DNA of 64,000 nucleotides from Rattus norvegicus. Taxonomy: Eukaryota; Chordata; Mammalia; Rodentia; Muridae. The notes below the pieces were generated by a model. The model had not been told where the DNA came from. It did no database searches and saw nothing but the letters and a program-made list of their open reading frames with translations. How positions within the stretch are numbered: position 1 is the stretch's first letter; each line of letters opens with the position of its first letter. Of the stretch, positions 53,181 to 64,000 are shown piece by piece. The stretch is from positions 42,350,001 through 42,414,000 of the forward strand of contig NC_086028.1 of the NCBI RefSeq assembly GCF_036323735.1. Reading direction: 5' to 3'. The translations under genes were made by a program, and so were the position numbers.

Positions 53181-53867
53181 ACTCCTGTGCCTCCACTCAG
53201 ATTAACTGTCCTGAAGCACTGAAGGCCGTCAGCCAACAGTGTCCTCAGAAGCCCTGAAGGTGACTCTGATGCAAGCAGGGGGTAGACTAGGAAACCACAT
53301 CGTTGGGAAGTCTCGCTTGGAAGACAGGCTGTTCCCTAGGACTAGACCCTTTGCATCAAACTCTTGCCCGGGGGAGACAGAAGAGGGACCCGGGGAGCTT
53401 GCCTGTAGGACTTACTGTTTCATGCTCTAGAATCTTCTGCTGACATAGAAGAGTGTTGTTCAGCCGCACTAGTGTTGCTGGGTTCCGATCAGTGGCTGCC
53501 ACTGAGCATTACCAGACCAAACCTGTGCCTGACACCAGGAGCACCAGTTATCACAACTGTAAAAATCTTACACCCACTGTCCCGACCTCCCACCGCCGTG
53601 AGCTCCGGGAGGCAGCATCAGGACTCCTCATCCCCCACTGTTCTGCTGCTGGGGGCCTTCAGCTCTCTGTCCTCCCCATAGCAAGGATGGCAGGCCTTTG
53701 TCCACAGCCCAGGGGACTCACTAACTGCTACCCTGGCATAAGGAGGAAGTAGATTACATGAGGGATATTTTTATATGATTTTAGAGTAAGTAAATCCTCG
53801 ACTGAATAGTCCAGAGTTGGAAACGGTGTCTGCCGGATTTGCTTCCTTTTTCTTCTTTTTTTAAATT

Positions 53868-53869
<2 letters not shown>

Positions 53870-53919
<50 letters not shown>

Positions 53920-54061
53920 TGGTGCATATGCCATGTGTCTGTGCCTGTGAAGGTCAGAGGACAGTTGACAGGAGTCACTTTTCTCCTCCTACCATGTAGG
54001 TTCCTGGGATTGAACTCAGTCTTGGTAGCAATTGTCTCACCTGTTGAGCCATCTCTACAGG
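53870..54061 (-). mobile_element. B3/B4 SINE with (GT)n at its CA end
   Basis: A (GT)24 run (53870-53918) is followed by 'GTGAAGGTCAGAGGACAGTT' and 'CCTGTTGAGCCATCTCTACA', antisense SINE. The microsatellite occupies the SINE's CA-rich 3' region. Confidence 0.8.
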
Positions 54062-54102
54062 TTTTCGTTCTTATTTTGTGTATTTTTTTCCTTCACATTA
54101 AG

Positions 54103-54291
54103 AATGTTGCCCTGGAGCTTGAGAGATGGATCAGTAGTTAAAAGCACTGACTTCTCTTCCAGACGTCCTGAGTCCAATTCCCAGCCACCACATAGTGGCT
54201 CGCAACCATCTGTAATGGGAACTGATATCCTCTTCTGGCTACAGTGTGCTCATGTACATTAAATAAGTCTTTAAAAAAAAATGTTGCCCTG
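54103..54291 (+). mobile_element. B2 SINE with 12-bp target-site duplication
   Basis: The body 'GAGATGGATCAGTAGTTAAA', 'CACAGTGTGCTC'-like end and A tail are flanked by AATGTTGCCCTG at 54103-54114 and 54280-54291. Confidence 0.93.
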
Positions 54292-55333
54292 AAATGTGTC
54301 CCCAGCTTGAGAAGGGGATCTGAGCTTAGGAGGCTTCTGTCAGCAGCCTGTCCACCCAACTCTAGCCTCCTGCTTACTAATGTTGAGCATGTCTAACACC
54401 TGCTTTTTGCAGTCACCAAGAGTGGAAACTGAGTTTCCAGCAGCAAATAGACAGATACCTTGAGGACCTCCTTTCTCCCTAGAGGGGAGACTTTCCTTCC
54501 GTTTGTCAGTGGGAGCACATGAGTAAATTTATTTCTTTTAGCTTAAACAACTTTTCAGGCAGGAACCAGGGTTCCTCTTTTCCTTTTAACCCTTCAAACT
54601 GAATGTTGGCAGCAGCACCCCAAGAGCAGGACAGAGGTGCTTATGCCAGTCACCTTTATTCACACCAGAAGACACCCTGGAGACACACACCCACAGAGAA
54701 TAGGAGCTGGGCACTTTGGCCCCAGCTTGCTGGGCTAGCATGTGGGAGGCAGCCAGCTGGCTCTGAGCAGGCCTGCCCTCTGCACCTCCAGCCAAGTTAG
54801 CGTGAACAGGGGCTGGCTGGTGGGCTGGCCCACTTTCCCTACGTGCTGGGGAACCCAGCCTGGCTACTTGGCAACCAAACAGAGAGGCTCTTCAGGACCC
54901 ATGGCGGGTGACATAAGGGACATTGAGACCTTGACTGCAGAAGTGAGTAGGATCTGTAGGCTCCCCTGGGGTGCCTGCCGTTGGATGGTCAGTTTCCTGG
55001 TGCTAAGCTAATCACAATGGGGGTGTCAGCAGCCTGCAGCCACAACCTGCATCCCAAACACTGAACTTCAGGAGGGAATAGGTGTGAATGGAGTCTCTCA
55101 CCTACCACATCCCCACTCCCATGTCCCCGTTTGATTTTTCCTTTTGTGTTAACATGGTTAATTTATGATATGTACTGGATTTCCTCAAAAGAATGTATAG
55201 ATTATCATAATAGGCCAGATTCTCCAGAGCCTCTCTACAACACCAACAGGTTACAGAGTCCAAGCAAAAAGCAAAAGGGAAGGTAAAGCTTGTTACCTCT
55301 GACAGTCATATTACACACGCTGATAAAATGAAA

Positions 55334-55560
55334 TGGCCTGGAGAGAGGGCTCAGTTGATAAAGTGCTTGCAGCACAAGTACGAAGTCCTAAGTTGAGATC
55401 CCCAGTACCCACAGAAAAGCCAGATGTGGTGGCACACGCCTCAACTGCTAGCCTAGGGGTGGGAGATCAGGTGGATCCCCAGAGTGCACAGAGGGGACTC
55501 GAGCTGCCTGCAGAGGGTCACTCATCGGGTTCGTCTTCAGCATGAGTCTTGGCAGGAAAA
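55334..55560 (+). mobile_element. B4/RSINE1-type SINE
   Basis: 'GGCCTGGAGAGAGGGCTCAG', 'GAGATCCCCAGTACCCACAG' and 'GATGTGGTGGCACACGCCTC' are sense RSINE1/B4. Confidence 0.7.
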
Positions 55561-56017
55561 GAGTTAGCCAGCAAGACTGGAGAAACGCCACCAAAGGCTG
55601 ATGGCTGTGCCTCTACCCACCGTTCAGGCTGGGAGAGCTCAGAATTGAAACCTCATGAGGAAGCGGGTGTAGTGCCAGGTTGCGTTTATTTACCTCGGCG
55701 GGAACACTTTAGCCCTCTGGACCAGGCTTGAAAATCACCGTACCGGAACTGGAACAATAGAAGCGTTTTTCAAGTTAATGTAATGCAATGCAAAGCTCAA
55801 GGGTGCAGATGGACAGACACTGGCCTGTGAATGCTGATAGCCAGCCAAATATTAGGAGTGCAGAGTAGCAGGGCGGCTGACCTGTGACAATGAGAACAGT
55901 CATCAGTCAGAACCTCCTGGGGTTGATACAGATGTGGCCTTAGCCTGCTAAGCTATGTTCTGTTTATAAAGTTAGGTAGAGACGTAGACAATGTAGAAAG
56001 ACTCAGACTCTTTACTC

Positions 56018-56021
<4 letters not shown>

Positions 56022-56059
<38 letters not shown>
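56022..56059. repeat. (GT)19 microsatellite
   Basis: Uninterrupted TG/GT dinucleotides, adjacent to the antisense B3 that follows. Confidence 0.96.
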
Positions 56060-56061
<2 letters not shown>

Positions 56062-56074
56062 GCCATGCCTATGA

Positions 56075-56252
56075 GTGTTGTATTTGTATATATGTGTATA
56101 CACCCCATGCGTGCATGACTGATATGGTGTCCTCATCAGTTCCCTCGGAACTGCAGTTACAAATGGTTATGAGCTGTCACGTGGGTTCTGGGAACCGAAT
56201 CCTCTGCAAGAGGAGTGAGCGCTCTTAACCAGTGAGCCATCTCTCCAGCTCC
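56075..56252 (-). mobile_element. B3 SINE
   Basis: 'GGTTATGAGCTGTCACGTGG' and 'CAGTGAGCCATCTCTCCAGC' are antisense B3. Confidence 0.8.
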
Positions 56253-56519
56253 CAATCTCCAGAACTAATATGTGTAGACTAATGATGGATTAGCTATCGT
56301 GGGGGGAAAATGTTAGCAAACTCGAAGGCATAGCAAAACAAACCGCCCAGAATAAAACATAAACGTTTTGAGAAGTGAAAAGAAGTCTGGAACCGTTATG
56401 ACCCAGTCCATCTAAAATGCGCGTAATTGGGATCTGTGGCAAAGAGAAGGAAGATCGTGGCTTGGACCTCTCCAGATTGGGCGGCGACTGTAAAGCTACA
56501 TTCAGGGAGCCCAGAAAGG

Positions 56520-56840
56520 AGGCTGGGAAGATGGCTCGGTGGGTAAAGCACACGAGGACCTGAGTTCAGATTCCAAGAGCTAAAGCAAGACATCATGGTG
56601 GGTGTGTCTGCCACCTCAACACTCCCACGACAAGATGGAGACAGAGGGGAGAGGACAAGAGGACTCTGGAAGCTTTGTGGGTCAGTTAGCATAGACAGCA
56701 GCGTCTTTCTCACACAAGATGGAAGGCAAGAGTGGACACACCCAGGGTGCACTGCGGTGTGGCACACACACGCCCACATGCACACGCACAAATCAGCGCA
56801 CACAGACGCAAACACACATGCACGCACACAAAGAATGAAT
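56520..56840 (+). mobile_element. B4/RSINE1-type SINE, CA-rich end
   Basis: 'GAGGCTGGGAAGATGGCTCG', 'CCTGAGTTCAGATTCCAAGA' and a CACACGCACA-rich end (56762-56830) follow the B4 layout. Confidence 0.65.
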
Positions 56841-57303
56841 AATTGTCGGCAGCCACAAGGTGGAAGCAAGGGACCAAGCTGGGACAGCAAAGGAAGAGGT
56901 GCAAGAGTGACTTGTGTTAGCCGGGAGCACCAGAGGAGCCAGGGCTGGTCTCAGGACACCATGAAGGTGGAGGCAGCAGGGTCTACCTGGGAGCTGCCTG
57001 GAGGTGAGTGAAAGAGCAGTCGAGGACGGTGTCAGTGTCTGGCCTGAGCTGCTGAGGGGATGGAATCGCAGTTCACAGGCAGGAGGGAGTGATCCTGGAA
57101 AGAGCAGGATTCGGTGAGGCATCCAGGGTGGGAACAGTGCCCACAGGGCAGCGAGCCCTGGTGTCAAAATTGGAAATGGGATTTTTGAGTGGCTGTGTTC
57201 AGACTGTAGTTTTAGTTCTCTGTCCTTGAAGGGCAAAAGACAGCAGAGGCTCGGCAGGATCCTAAGTGTAAAACTGACCGGCTGTTGTCAGGTTACGTGG
57301 ATC

Positions 57304-57880
57304 CTGTGCTGGTTAGGTTTGACCGTCAACGTGACATAACCTAGAGTCGCCTGAAAGCAGCCTCAGTTGAGGTGAATCGTCTGGAACACCTCTTGGGGTC
57401 GGGGGGGTGCCTTGCTACTGTGGGAAGTGCGGTTCCCTGGTTTGGGGTTCTGAATGGTGGCGTAAGGGTGGAGAACGCTAGCTGGGAGCAAGCAGACAGC
57501 GCAAGTGCATCATTCACTTCTGCTCCCAACTATAGATGTGATGTGGCAAGATGCTTTCAGTTACTGCCTCAGTTTCCCCTCAATGGTAGGTGGTATCCAG
57601 CCTGGAAGGATAAACCATGTAGACCAGTGGTTCTCCACCTGTGGGTCATGACCCCGTTTGGGGGGAGCCCTATCAGACACTTACACCCTGACTCCTAACA
57701 GTAGCAGAATTACACTTATAAAGTAGCAATGAAATGGTTTTGTGGTTGGGACTCACCCCAACATGAGGAACTATACTAAGAGGTCACAGCATGAGGAAGG
57801 TTGAGAGCCACTAACCTAGATCCTCTCCTTCCGAAGGCTGTTTCTGGTCAAGGCATTTCATCTCCAAGACAAAAAAATGG
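57304..57880 (-). mobile_element. medium-reiteration repeat interrupted by a hAT element
   Basis: The start 'TGTGCTGGTTAGGTTTGACC' is the antisense end of the 5053-type repeat. After the hAT insertion, 'CTAGATCCTCTCCTTCCGAA' and 'TCTGGTCAAGGCATTTCATC' look like the decayed other end. Confidence 0.45.
57625..57813. mobile_element. short hAT-Charlie-type (URR1-like) element
   Basis: It begins CAGTGGTTCTCCACCTG and ends GGTTGAGAGCCACTA, imperfect inverted repeats of the Charlie type. Internal 'CCTAACAGTAGCAGAATTAC' and 'CAACATGAGGAACTATACTA' match the rodent family I recall as URR1. Confidence 0.8.
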
Positions 57881-59204
57881 GTCTAGAATAGTTCGCCTTC
57901 AGGGTTCAGAGGTCAGCAAGAGCCCCACTCACCACCTCCACACCCACCGTCACTTCTGCAGACTAGTGACAGGCTTAGAAGACACAGTGCTGGTTTAGCA
58001 GTCTCCATCCTTTCTCGTTTTGATTTATGACGTAAAGTAAGCCTGGTGGATACCTTTAAAATGGAGTGGCCCAGAAGCACCCAGGATTCGGAATTCTGGC
58101 TGCCAGCAGGGACGTGACAGTTGGTTACAGAGGCAGCTATGGGCGGAGAGCCCTTGTGGGTGGGGAGGTCTGTGCACTGGGAAAGGAAGCCCAGGTCTCT
58201 CTCCAGCACCTCTACTTTCTCGGGAGATGCATCAGCTCTCCTCTAAAAATCAAACGATTTCCTTCTGAACCATGGGGTGTTTTTTAAGATAGCAGTTATT
58301 GATCCACTGGACCCAATATCAAGATTTAAAGGTTTACGAGCCTTGAAGTAAAATGGCAGCCAATAAAATTTCTCCAATTGACTTCCCCACCCCCTCCGTT
58401 TTTAAGCCAGATTTCAGCAGGCTCAGGCCTTAGGTTGGAAACTATGGAGATTGGCTGCCTGTCAGCTAAAACTCAAAACAGGCATGTATCACCCACAACA
58501 CATGCTGCCCAAATCCACCCACAGCCACACCAGCTTAGGGGTGGTCTGTACGTCTGAGTTTGGATTTTTCACTGTTGCTCTATTGTTCTTACACACAGAG
58601 ACATTTTCTAAATCTCCTAGAAATAGATGCTGCATTCATCTTTAATAAAAGCTTCCATTTATCATGTGTTTTTGTTTGTTGGTGTGGTGGTCTCTGGGTG
58701 GGGCACTTCCCAGTTACAATATGGTTCCAGCCCCTTCGGCATGATTTCATGGAGGTCTCCCACTGCACGATCTGGGCTGACTCTTAAGGGTGCTCTTGAC
58801 TAAAGTCAACACAGCTAGAAGATGGCAGGTCAAAGCACATGACCTCTACCACTGTATCCTCATATAGAGGCCCACATCTCACAGAGAGGGGGAAGGGATC
58901 GTAGTAGTTTGCTTGTTAATAACTGAACATCCTTGAACTAGCACTTGGAGCAGGTTTAACTAGAAAAGTCCATCAAGCATGGCCAACACAGGCTCCATAC
59001 TCCACGAATTTCATACTCCATGTCGGAGATGACACACACCTATCCAGGAAGAGGCAGTTGAAATCCAGTTGGACTGGTTAGAGATGAGTGGAATTTTCAG
59101 TGATGCTGGTCTTGAAAAAGTTCAAAGAAGAGGACAACCACAAAGGAAAGGCGAAGGTATCTAGAATCCCCCAAAAAGAGATTCTCAATTGATCATCTGT
59201 CTTT
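57881..59204. other. intron 3 stretch, nothing recognised
   Basis: Unique sequence; no exon-like feature. Confidence 0.4.
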
Positions 59205-59495
59205 ATTAGTTGGTCTGTTGACAGGCCTTGATTGATTATTGATGTAGGAGGGTCCAGCCCACTGTGGGCAGCACCATTCCTTAGGCAAGTGGTCCAGAGC
59301 TATATAAGAAAGCTAGCTAAGCATGAGCCTGTGAGCTAGTCAGCAAGCAACATTCCTCCAAGGTTTGTGCATAAATTTCCTGTTCGGACAACCCTCAGTG
59401 ATGGACTATGACCCCGAAGTGTTAACTAAAATAAAACCCTATCCTCCTGTAAGTTGCCTTTGGTTGTGGTGTTTATTGTGGCAGTGGAATGAAAG
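59205..59495 (-). mobile_element. rodent medium-reiteration repeat, diverged
   Basis: 'GTTGACAGGCCTTGATTGAT', 'CCCACTGTGGGCAGCACCAT', 'CAGTGATGGACTATGACCCC' and 'AAATAAAACCCTATCCTCCT' are in order, antisense to 5053. Confidence 0.7.
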
Positions 59496-60002
59496 GAGAG
59501 CATCACCTCTCTCCTTTGTATCGGGGAAGCACTGTGACAAGCTAAGCAGCTTAGTTTAGGAACAGAACAGAGCACCCTCCTTGTGGCAAGTTCTCTTCTC
59601 CACATTTGGCTTGGGATGGAGGTTGGGGGACCAGCAGTCTCCCATCCCCATGCACTCAGGTCCCAGTTCTGCCCAAGCGGTGCACAAAAACCATTTGGTG
59701 AGTTCAGTGCTTGTTTTGATTTTACAACAATGCGGTTGGACTGTTCATCTTATGTGTTATGCTCGAGTTTGTCAGCTACCTTCCATAACTGTGTGGTACT
59801 CCTCAGGAATGACCCTCTCCATTGTAGAAAGACGAGCCATACTGGTACTTTCCAGTTCTTTGCTTCTGGGGACACGTGGCAGAACCTTCTGGACCCTGTA
59901 ACTCTTTCCAGCTTCCCTTTCATGAACTGAGCGTCTTAGGGTAAAGTCCATTTTGTCCTAGCAGCTATCGCCTACCCGTCTGCCATGATGCCTCCCAGGG
60001 AC

Positions 60003-60095
60003 CACAGTCGTTAGCAGAGGGTGGAGGATTATGGTGAACTTTAAGCCAGCTTTTGACTAGCTAGCAAAACCCTGTCTCAAAAAAAGAAAAGAAAA
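60003..60095 (+). mobile_element. B1 SINE 3' fragment
   Basis: 'CTAGCAAAACCCTGTCTCAA' with an AAAAGAAAAG tail is the sense B1 3' end. Confidence 0.65.
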
Positions 60096-60689
60096 ACAAT
60101 TGTTTATGACCAGAGCAAAGTTTCAAGAATGTAGGATCATACAGGTTTAAAAAAATAAACCATAAACCAAGTCTGGTTGAGACTGCCTGCATCTGAACTC
60201 AGGGGCGAGTCAGGAATGTGAATCTATGCAGTGCTGCCTGATAGGGCTGAGGCCATGACTAAGTGGCAGTAAACTTTGTTCCTCTGGCCGCCTTGAGCAG
60301 GTGTGTGTGGCTGGCTCTCAACAATGCGTCTATGAATGGAGACCGGCTGCATAAAGAACTTAGCTTTGGCTCTTTTGTCCCACACATCTTCCCGCTCCTG
60401 ATTCCAGCCAGCTGTGAGCAGCTGGCTGCTGTTTCCGTCTTGTTTGGTCCTGACACTAGGTTTCTGCATAGCTAGAGTTGGCCTTGGACTCCAAGCAGAC
60501 ACCTTCCCCCTTTCCCACCCCATCAGCACCCGGGCTTTCAGGGCTGGGAGGACAGCTGCACACCACTCATTCTGCTCCAGTCAGGCGCATCAGAGAGAAG
60601 GGCTGGGGGTGCCGGCTTAGGAAGGAGGCTGAACACCGGTGTGTGGCCACAGAGAGTGGGCTGAACACTAGGCACGCAATTCCTTCAGT

Positions 60690-60845
60690 TCTCACCGCTC
60701 CTGACTGTGGCTGTCATGTTTAAGTGGGTTCCCTGATATGGTGGACTGTACCCTGGTATTGTGACCAGAAGAAGCACCCCTTTCCTCCTAAGTTTCTTTT
60801 GTCAGGGTATTTTGTCATCACAATAGAAACAAAACTCAGACAGGG
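60690..60845 (+). mobile_element. 3' end of rodent medium-reiteration repeat (second type)
   Basis: 'CACCCCTTTCCTCCTAAGTT' and 'GGGTATTTTGTCATCACAAT' match the ends at 37600 and 51945. Confidence 0.5.
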
Positions 60846-61940
60846 TCACACAAGAACAATCTGCCAGATTTGTCCCTTGGCCAGAGTTTTGTGGGTCCCT
60901 GAGGATGGGGACGTGGGGACCCAAGCATCACCTCTTAGGGGATGGCCTTATGCTGGGGTGTGAGGACTTGAGAAACCACAAGCCACACAGTGGATGATAG
61001 GGTCCCTCCTGAGGGCCTGAGAGGCCAGCTTATAGCTAAGGAGCCAAGGGGAACATCCTGGCATAGTGCCCACATCCCAGGCGTGCTCTCTCACCCTCGC
61101 TCTTTCCTCAGGCTCCTTTCTCGTTTCTGGAGCCTGCCCCTCCACCCCCACAAGCTGTCCCCCAGTGCACAGGTACCGAGACAGAGCTGACTCCTTTCAG
61201 GGCTTCAAACTCAGTGGTGTCACTGCAGACTGCCCTGTCAGTGGGACGCTTAAGTGGCTGCCTCCATTCCTCGGTTCTCAGGCCTTCCTTCACGCCGGGA
61301 TGACATGCCCACACGTTCTGCCCTGGGGGTCACATCAGAGTTTAGATAGGAAAGTGATCCTCAGGTGTCAGCCCATCATGGAGCTCCAGCTCCCTCCTCG
61401 GACCCCTTCCTTGCCTCTCCTGCCTCTTCCTCTCTCCACCTCCTTCCACTCCCCTCTTCCTCCCCTAACCTACTGGTACTGTCACCTCCTTACATGAGCC
61501 TCCCTCCAGCATCCTCAAGTCACCATCCCCGCTGTCCTCAGGATCCCAGGAAAGCTTTCTGCAGGGCGTCGTGAGTTTGAATATTTAACACAGTGACCCT
61601 TGAACTTCCAGATCTGTTAAAAACAAACCGCTAGGGACCGCCCTGAGAGGCTCTTAGGCAGGCGGTCTGGGATGGGCCAGAGAGTTAGTGTTCCAGCGCG
61701 CTCCTAGCTGTACTGAGGCTGCTGGTCCAGGCAGGACGATGCCTTCAGAGCAGCTGTCTTCTCTGCTCCCCCTTGCTTCCTTTTCCCTTCCCTCTTCCCG
61801 TCCATCTCTCCTGAAGCAAAACAGAGTTTATTATAAAGCAAATAGATTAGCTTTCCTTCTGCATAATAATCTTAAGCGGAGCGAACTGACTTAGATATTG
61901 TTCTCCAGAACTGGACTCGCTCACTTCTTTAAAAACCTAA

Positions 61941-62150
61941 AATGGGCTGAGAAGGCTGTCACAGCCGGCGAGGGCACTTGCAGTGGAAGTGTGAGGACTT
62001 GAGTCCGGCTCTCCAGCGCCTGTGTAAAAAAGATGGGCGTGGCTGCACGCCTGTAACCTCGGCAGTGGGCAGCTGGAGCCAGAGGCTCAACAGACTAAGA
62101 ATATTAGAACCCCTCGGTAAATGACACCGATGGGAAAGGAAACGGACATT
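61941..62150 (+). mobile_element. B4/RSINE1-type SINE, diverged
   Basis: 'ATGGGCTGAGAAGGCTGTCA', 'GATGGGCGTGGCTGCACGCC' and 'TGTAACCTCGGCAGTGGGCA' are sense RSINE1/B4. Confidence 0.65.
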
Positions 62151-62290
62151 ACATTCAAGGATAAAAAGGTCCATGTGTCGTCCCCCCAACCCATCCCAAG
62201 ATCACATCAGGACAAGACAGCTGCCTTTGCCACTTTCACCCAATATTGTTTTACAAACTCTAGCCAGGACAATCAGACAAGATGGATCAA

Positions 62291-62326
62291 GATGGATGGA
62301 TGGATGGATAGATGGATGGATGGATG

Positions 62327-62381
<55 letters not shown>

Positions 62382-62404
62382 GGTGGCAGGTAGATAGATA
62401 GATG
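62291..62404. repeat. (GATG)n-(GATA)n tetranucleotide microsatellite
   Basis: GATG units pass into a run of about 13 GATA units (to 62381), and a short second GATA run follows at 62390-62404. Confidence 0.97.
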
Positions 62405-62454
62405 GCTTCTGGGTTGGAAACTAAGTAAAATTATCTATTTGTAAATGATGTTTG

Positions 62455-62456
<2 letters not shown>

Positions 62457-62498
<42 letters not shown>
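62457..62498. repeat. (GT)21 microsatellite
   Basis: Uninterrupted GT dinucleotides. Confidence 0.97.
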
Positions 62499-62500
<2 letters not shown>

Positions 62501-62884
62501 ACAGAATATTCTGAGGAATCCACAGTGGGCAGCGTGCCCCATAACACATAAGCAGGACCTGCTCTGAAGTGGAGGCAAAGATATCTCATTTAATTAAGTA
62601 AAGCTTCTATGTCAGCTTCCAGGCACCAAATGGAGGGGACAGAGATGTCCTGCATAAAGAGATAGAAATAACCAAATGCAGACCAACGCAAATCCTGGAA
62701 CAAACATGACCCGGTGTCTTCAGCACACAAATTATAAGGAAAAGATGGGCAATTCAAGAGACGCGGGAGACGTGTCCACAGTGTATAGACTTGGTTTTGA
62801 TCTTCATTCACACCAGCCAACTGTAGGAGAACGTAAGACCAGGGAAACTTGGGCACCAACTAAGTATCCGACCCTCTTTTTAGT

Positions 62885-62887
62885 TGT

Positions 62888-62918
<31 letters not shown>

Positions 62919-63010
62919 GAGACAGGATCTCACTGTAGTGACTGTCTTCACTGTCCTGGAACTGACTCTATAACCCACACCCAGTGCTAGGATTAAAGGC
63001 ACACTCAGCT
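62885..63010 (-). mobile_element. B1 SINE with (TTTTG)n tail
   Basis: A TTTTG pentanucleotide run (about 62887-62916) leads into 'TTTGAGACAGGATCTCACTG' and 'GTGCTAGGATTAAAGGCACA', antisense B1. Confidence 0.85.
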
Positions 63011-63965
63011 TCTCCTGGGACAGCCAGCTGGGAAAAGCAAGCCTCTGTAGAGCAGCACTCTGTTTTCCACTGATGACCTAGGACCTGTCGACAACCTGGT
63101 CACACCCTTGCTATTGCTGTCACACATCTGGGTAAAGGACCAAGCTGCTGTTCTCTTAGGCCTGACCATGTCCCCTTCATGAACCCTCTTCAACTTCTAG
63201 GGTTAAAAAACCTTTGAAGGATTCCTTTATAAATGCTTGTCTTTTCTGTCCCCGTGTCTCTGTTACTTTCTAAACTTGGTGAGCCAGCACCACGGGGAAA
63301 CCTACCCCACCCCCACTGTCACCGGCCATTCCTGGTGATGGTGCGGCAGGTTAACCTTGGCAATGTGTATACGTTATCTCTTTTTGCTTTTTTGTACGTA
63401 CAGTCAGGACTATAAGATTTGTTTTGAGTTTTATGACTTTGTAGCGTTTTAGATAAGGTTGTGTTTGTACTTGTGTAGAGTGAAAGGACCGTGTTGAACA
63501 AACCTAGGATTCAAATGCAAATTGGAGGGAAAAAAAGGCAAACTGAACTTCTCCTGACCCTATCCAAACTTCTGATCATAATTCTGGTGACCAGATCCCT
63601 TCCTTGAGCCCAGAAGAGTCACTTCATTTCAACAAAGGCACCCAACTTGGGAAACTTCTAGAGTCATTAGGAGCCAGAGTCTTGTGTTCGTGCGTGTGTT
63701 CATGCATGTGTGCATGTGTTCCTGCGTGCATACATGCATATCTGTGAACCTGACTTCATACTAGGACAGGGATCATTTGCAAAGGGCCTACTCTGCTAGC
63801 AGTGGAAATAGGACACCATGGGACCAAGGAGAACAAAGTCCTGCAGCGGCTGAGGTCTGTCCACCTCTCTCCCACCCTAACGTCTGGAAAGGACAGGGGG
63901 CTCCCATGTAGCCTGAAGCTGCATCTGCGTTCCTGCCACAGTGTGAGATCTGAATGGTGACTGTG

Positions 63966-63992
63966 TCTTCTCTCCTCTGTGTCTCCCTCCAG
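63966..63992 (+). promoter_or_regulatory. Galnt10: 3' splice site of Galnt10 intron 3
   Basis: A pyrimidine-rich TCTTCTCTCCTCTGTGTCTC tract is followed by CCTCCAG; the AG is at 63991-63992. TCTGAAT at about 63948 is a plausible branch region (inference). Confidence 0.9.
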
Positions 63993-64000
63993 CTGCAACA
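63993..64000 (+). CDS. Galnt10: Galnt10 exon 4, first 8 bases (truncated by window end)
   Basis: CTGCAACA begins with the third base of the Asn codon split by intron 3. It then reads Cys-Asn and one further base, giving HP-N-C-N across the junction. The Asn-Cys fits the conserved family position immediately before the GT-A catalytic domain. The exon continues beyond the window. The evidence is short, but phase, splice site and residues all agree. Confidence 0.9.

Larger units (their letters stand above)
52616..63992 (+). other. Galnt10: Galnt10 intron 3
   Basis: 11377 bp, phase 2, donor GTGAGT, acceptor TCCCTCCAG. SINEs and simple repeats are listed separately. Unique stretches with nothing recognised: 53181-53869, 54292-55333, 56841-57303, 57881-59204, 59496-60002, 60096-60689, 60846-61940, 62499-62880 and 63011-63960. 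Confidence 0.93.

Overview
This window is mammalian nuclear DNA, almost certainly rat. It is packed with rodent SINEs (B1, B2, B3, B4), long CA/GT microsatellites and a copy of the rat-amplified ID element (47596-47700, with target-site duplication). It contains no prokaryotic features and no compact coding. Only about 250 of 64000 bases are supported as coding, and all belong to one gene on the + strand. I recognise that gene as Galnt10, polypeptide N-acetylgalactosaminyltransferase 10, from its translated exons.

Three coding pieces are visible. Exon 2 (48313-48415) encodes stem residues. Exon 3 (52477-52615) encodes the end of the stem and the entry to the catalytic region. The first 8 bases of exon 4 (63993-64000) run off the window. 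The reading frame passes through all three without a break: exon 2 ends after one base of a Gly codon, exon 3 completes that codon and ends after two bases of an Asn codon, and exon 4 begins with its third base. Exon 1, with the start codon, cytoplasmic tail and signal-anchor, is not in the window and must lie upstream. Bases 1-48312 are therefore read as the 3' part of a very long intron 1. Intron 2 is 4061 bp and intron 3 is 11377 bp.

The rest is intronic. It holds SINEs in both orientations, many nested; several copies of one or two rodent medium-reiteration repeats; old L1, MIR and hAT/Tigger-like remnants; and a large set of simple repeats. The simple repeats include a 38-bp minisatellite with nine apparently identical copies (12003-12342), a 76-bp Z-DNA-type tract (14759-14834), two long purine tracts that start at SINE tails (41986-42934), and a GT/CA inverted pair (46167-46256). 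Several repeat-poor, homeobox-site-rich stretches (around 10.9-11.3, 15.2-15.4, 21.5-21.9, 27.6-27.8 and 35.7-36.0 kb) look like candidate conserved intronic enhancers. Conservation cannot be tested here. I found no second gene, no RNA gene beyond SINE-derived tRNA/7SL-like sequence, no CpG island and no convincing undescribed gene system. Repeat family names are given from memory of consensus sequences, and boundaries are approximate to about 10-20 bp unless a target-site duplication fixes them.
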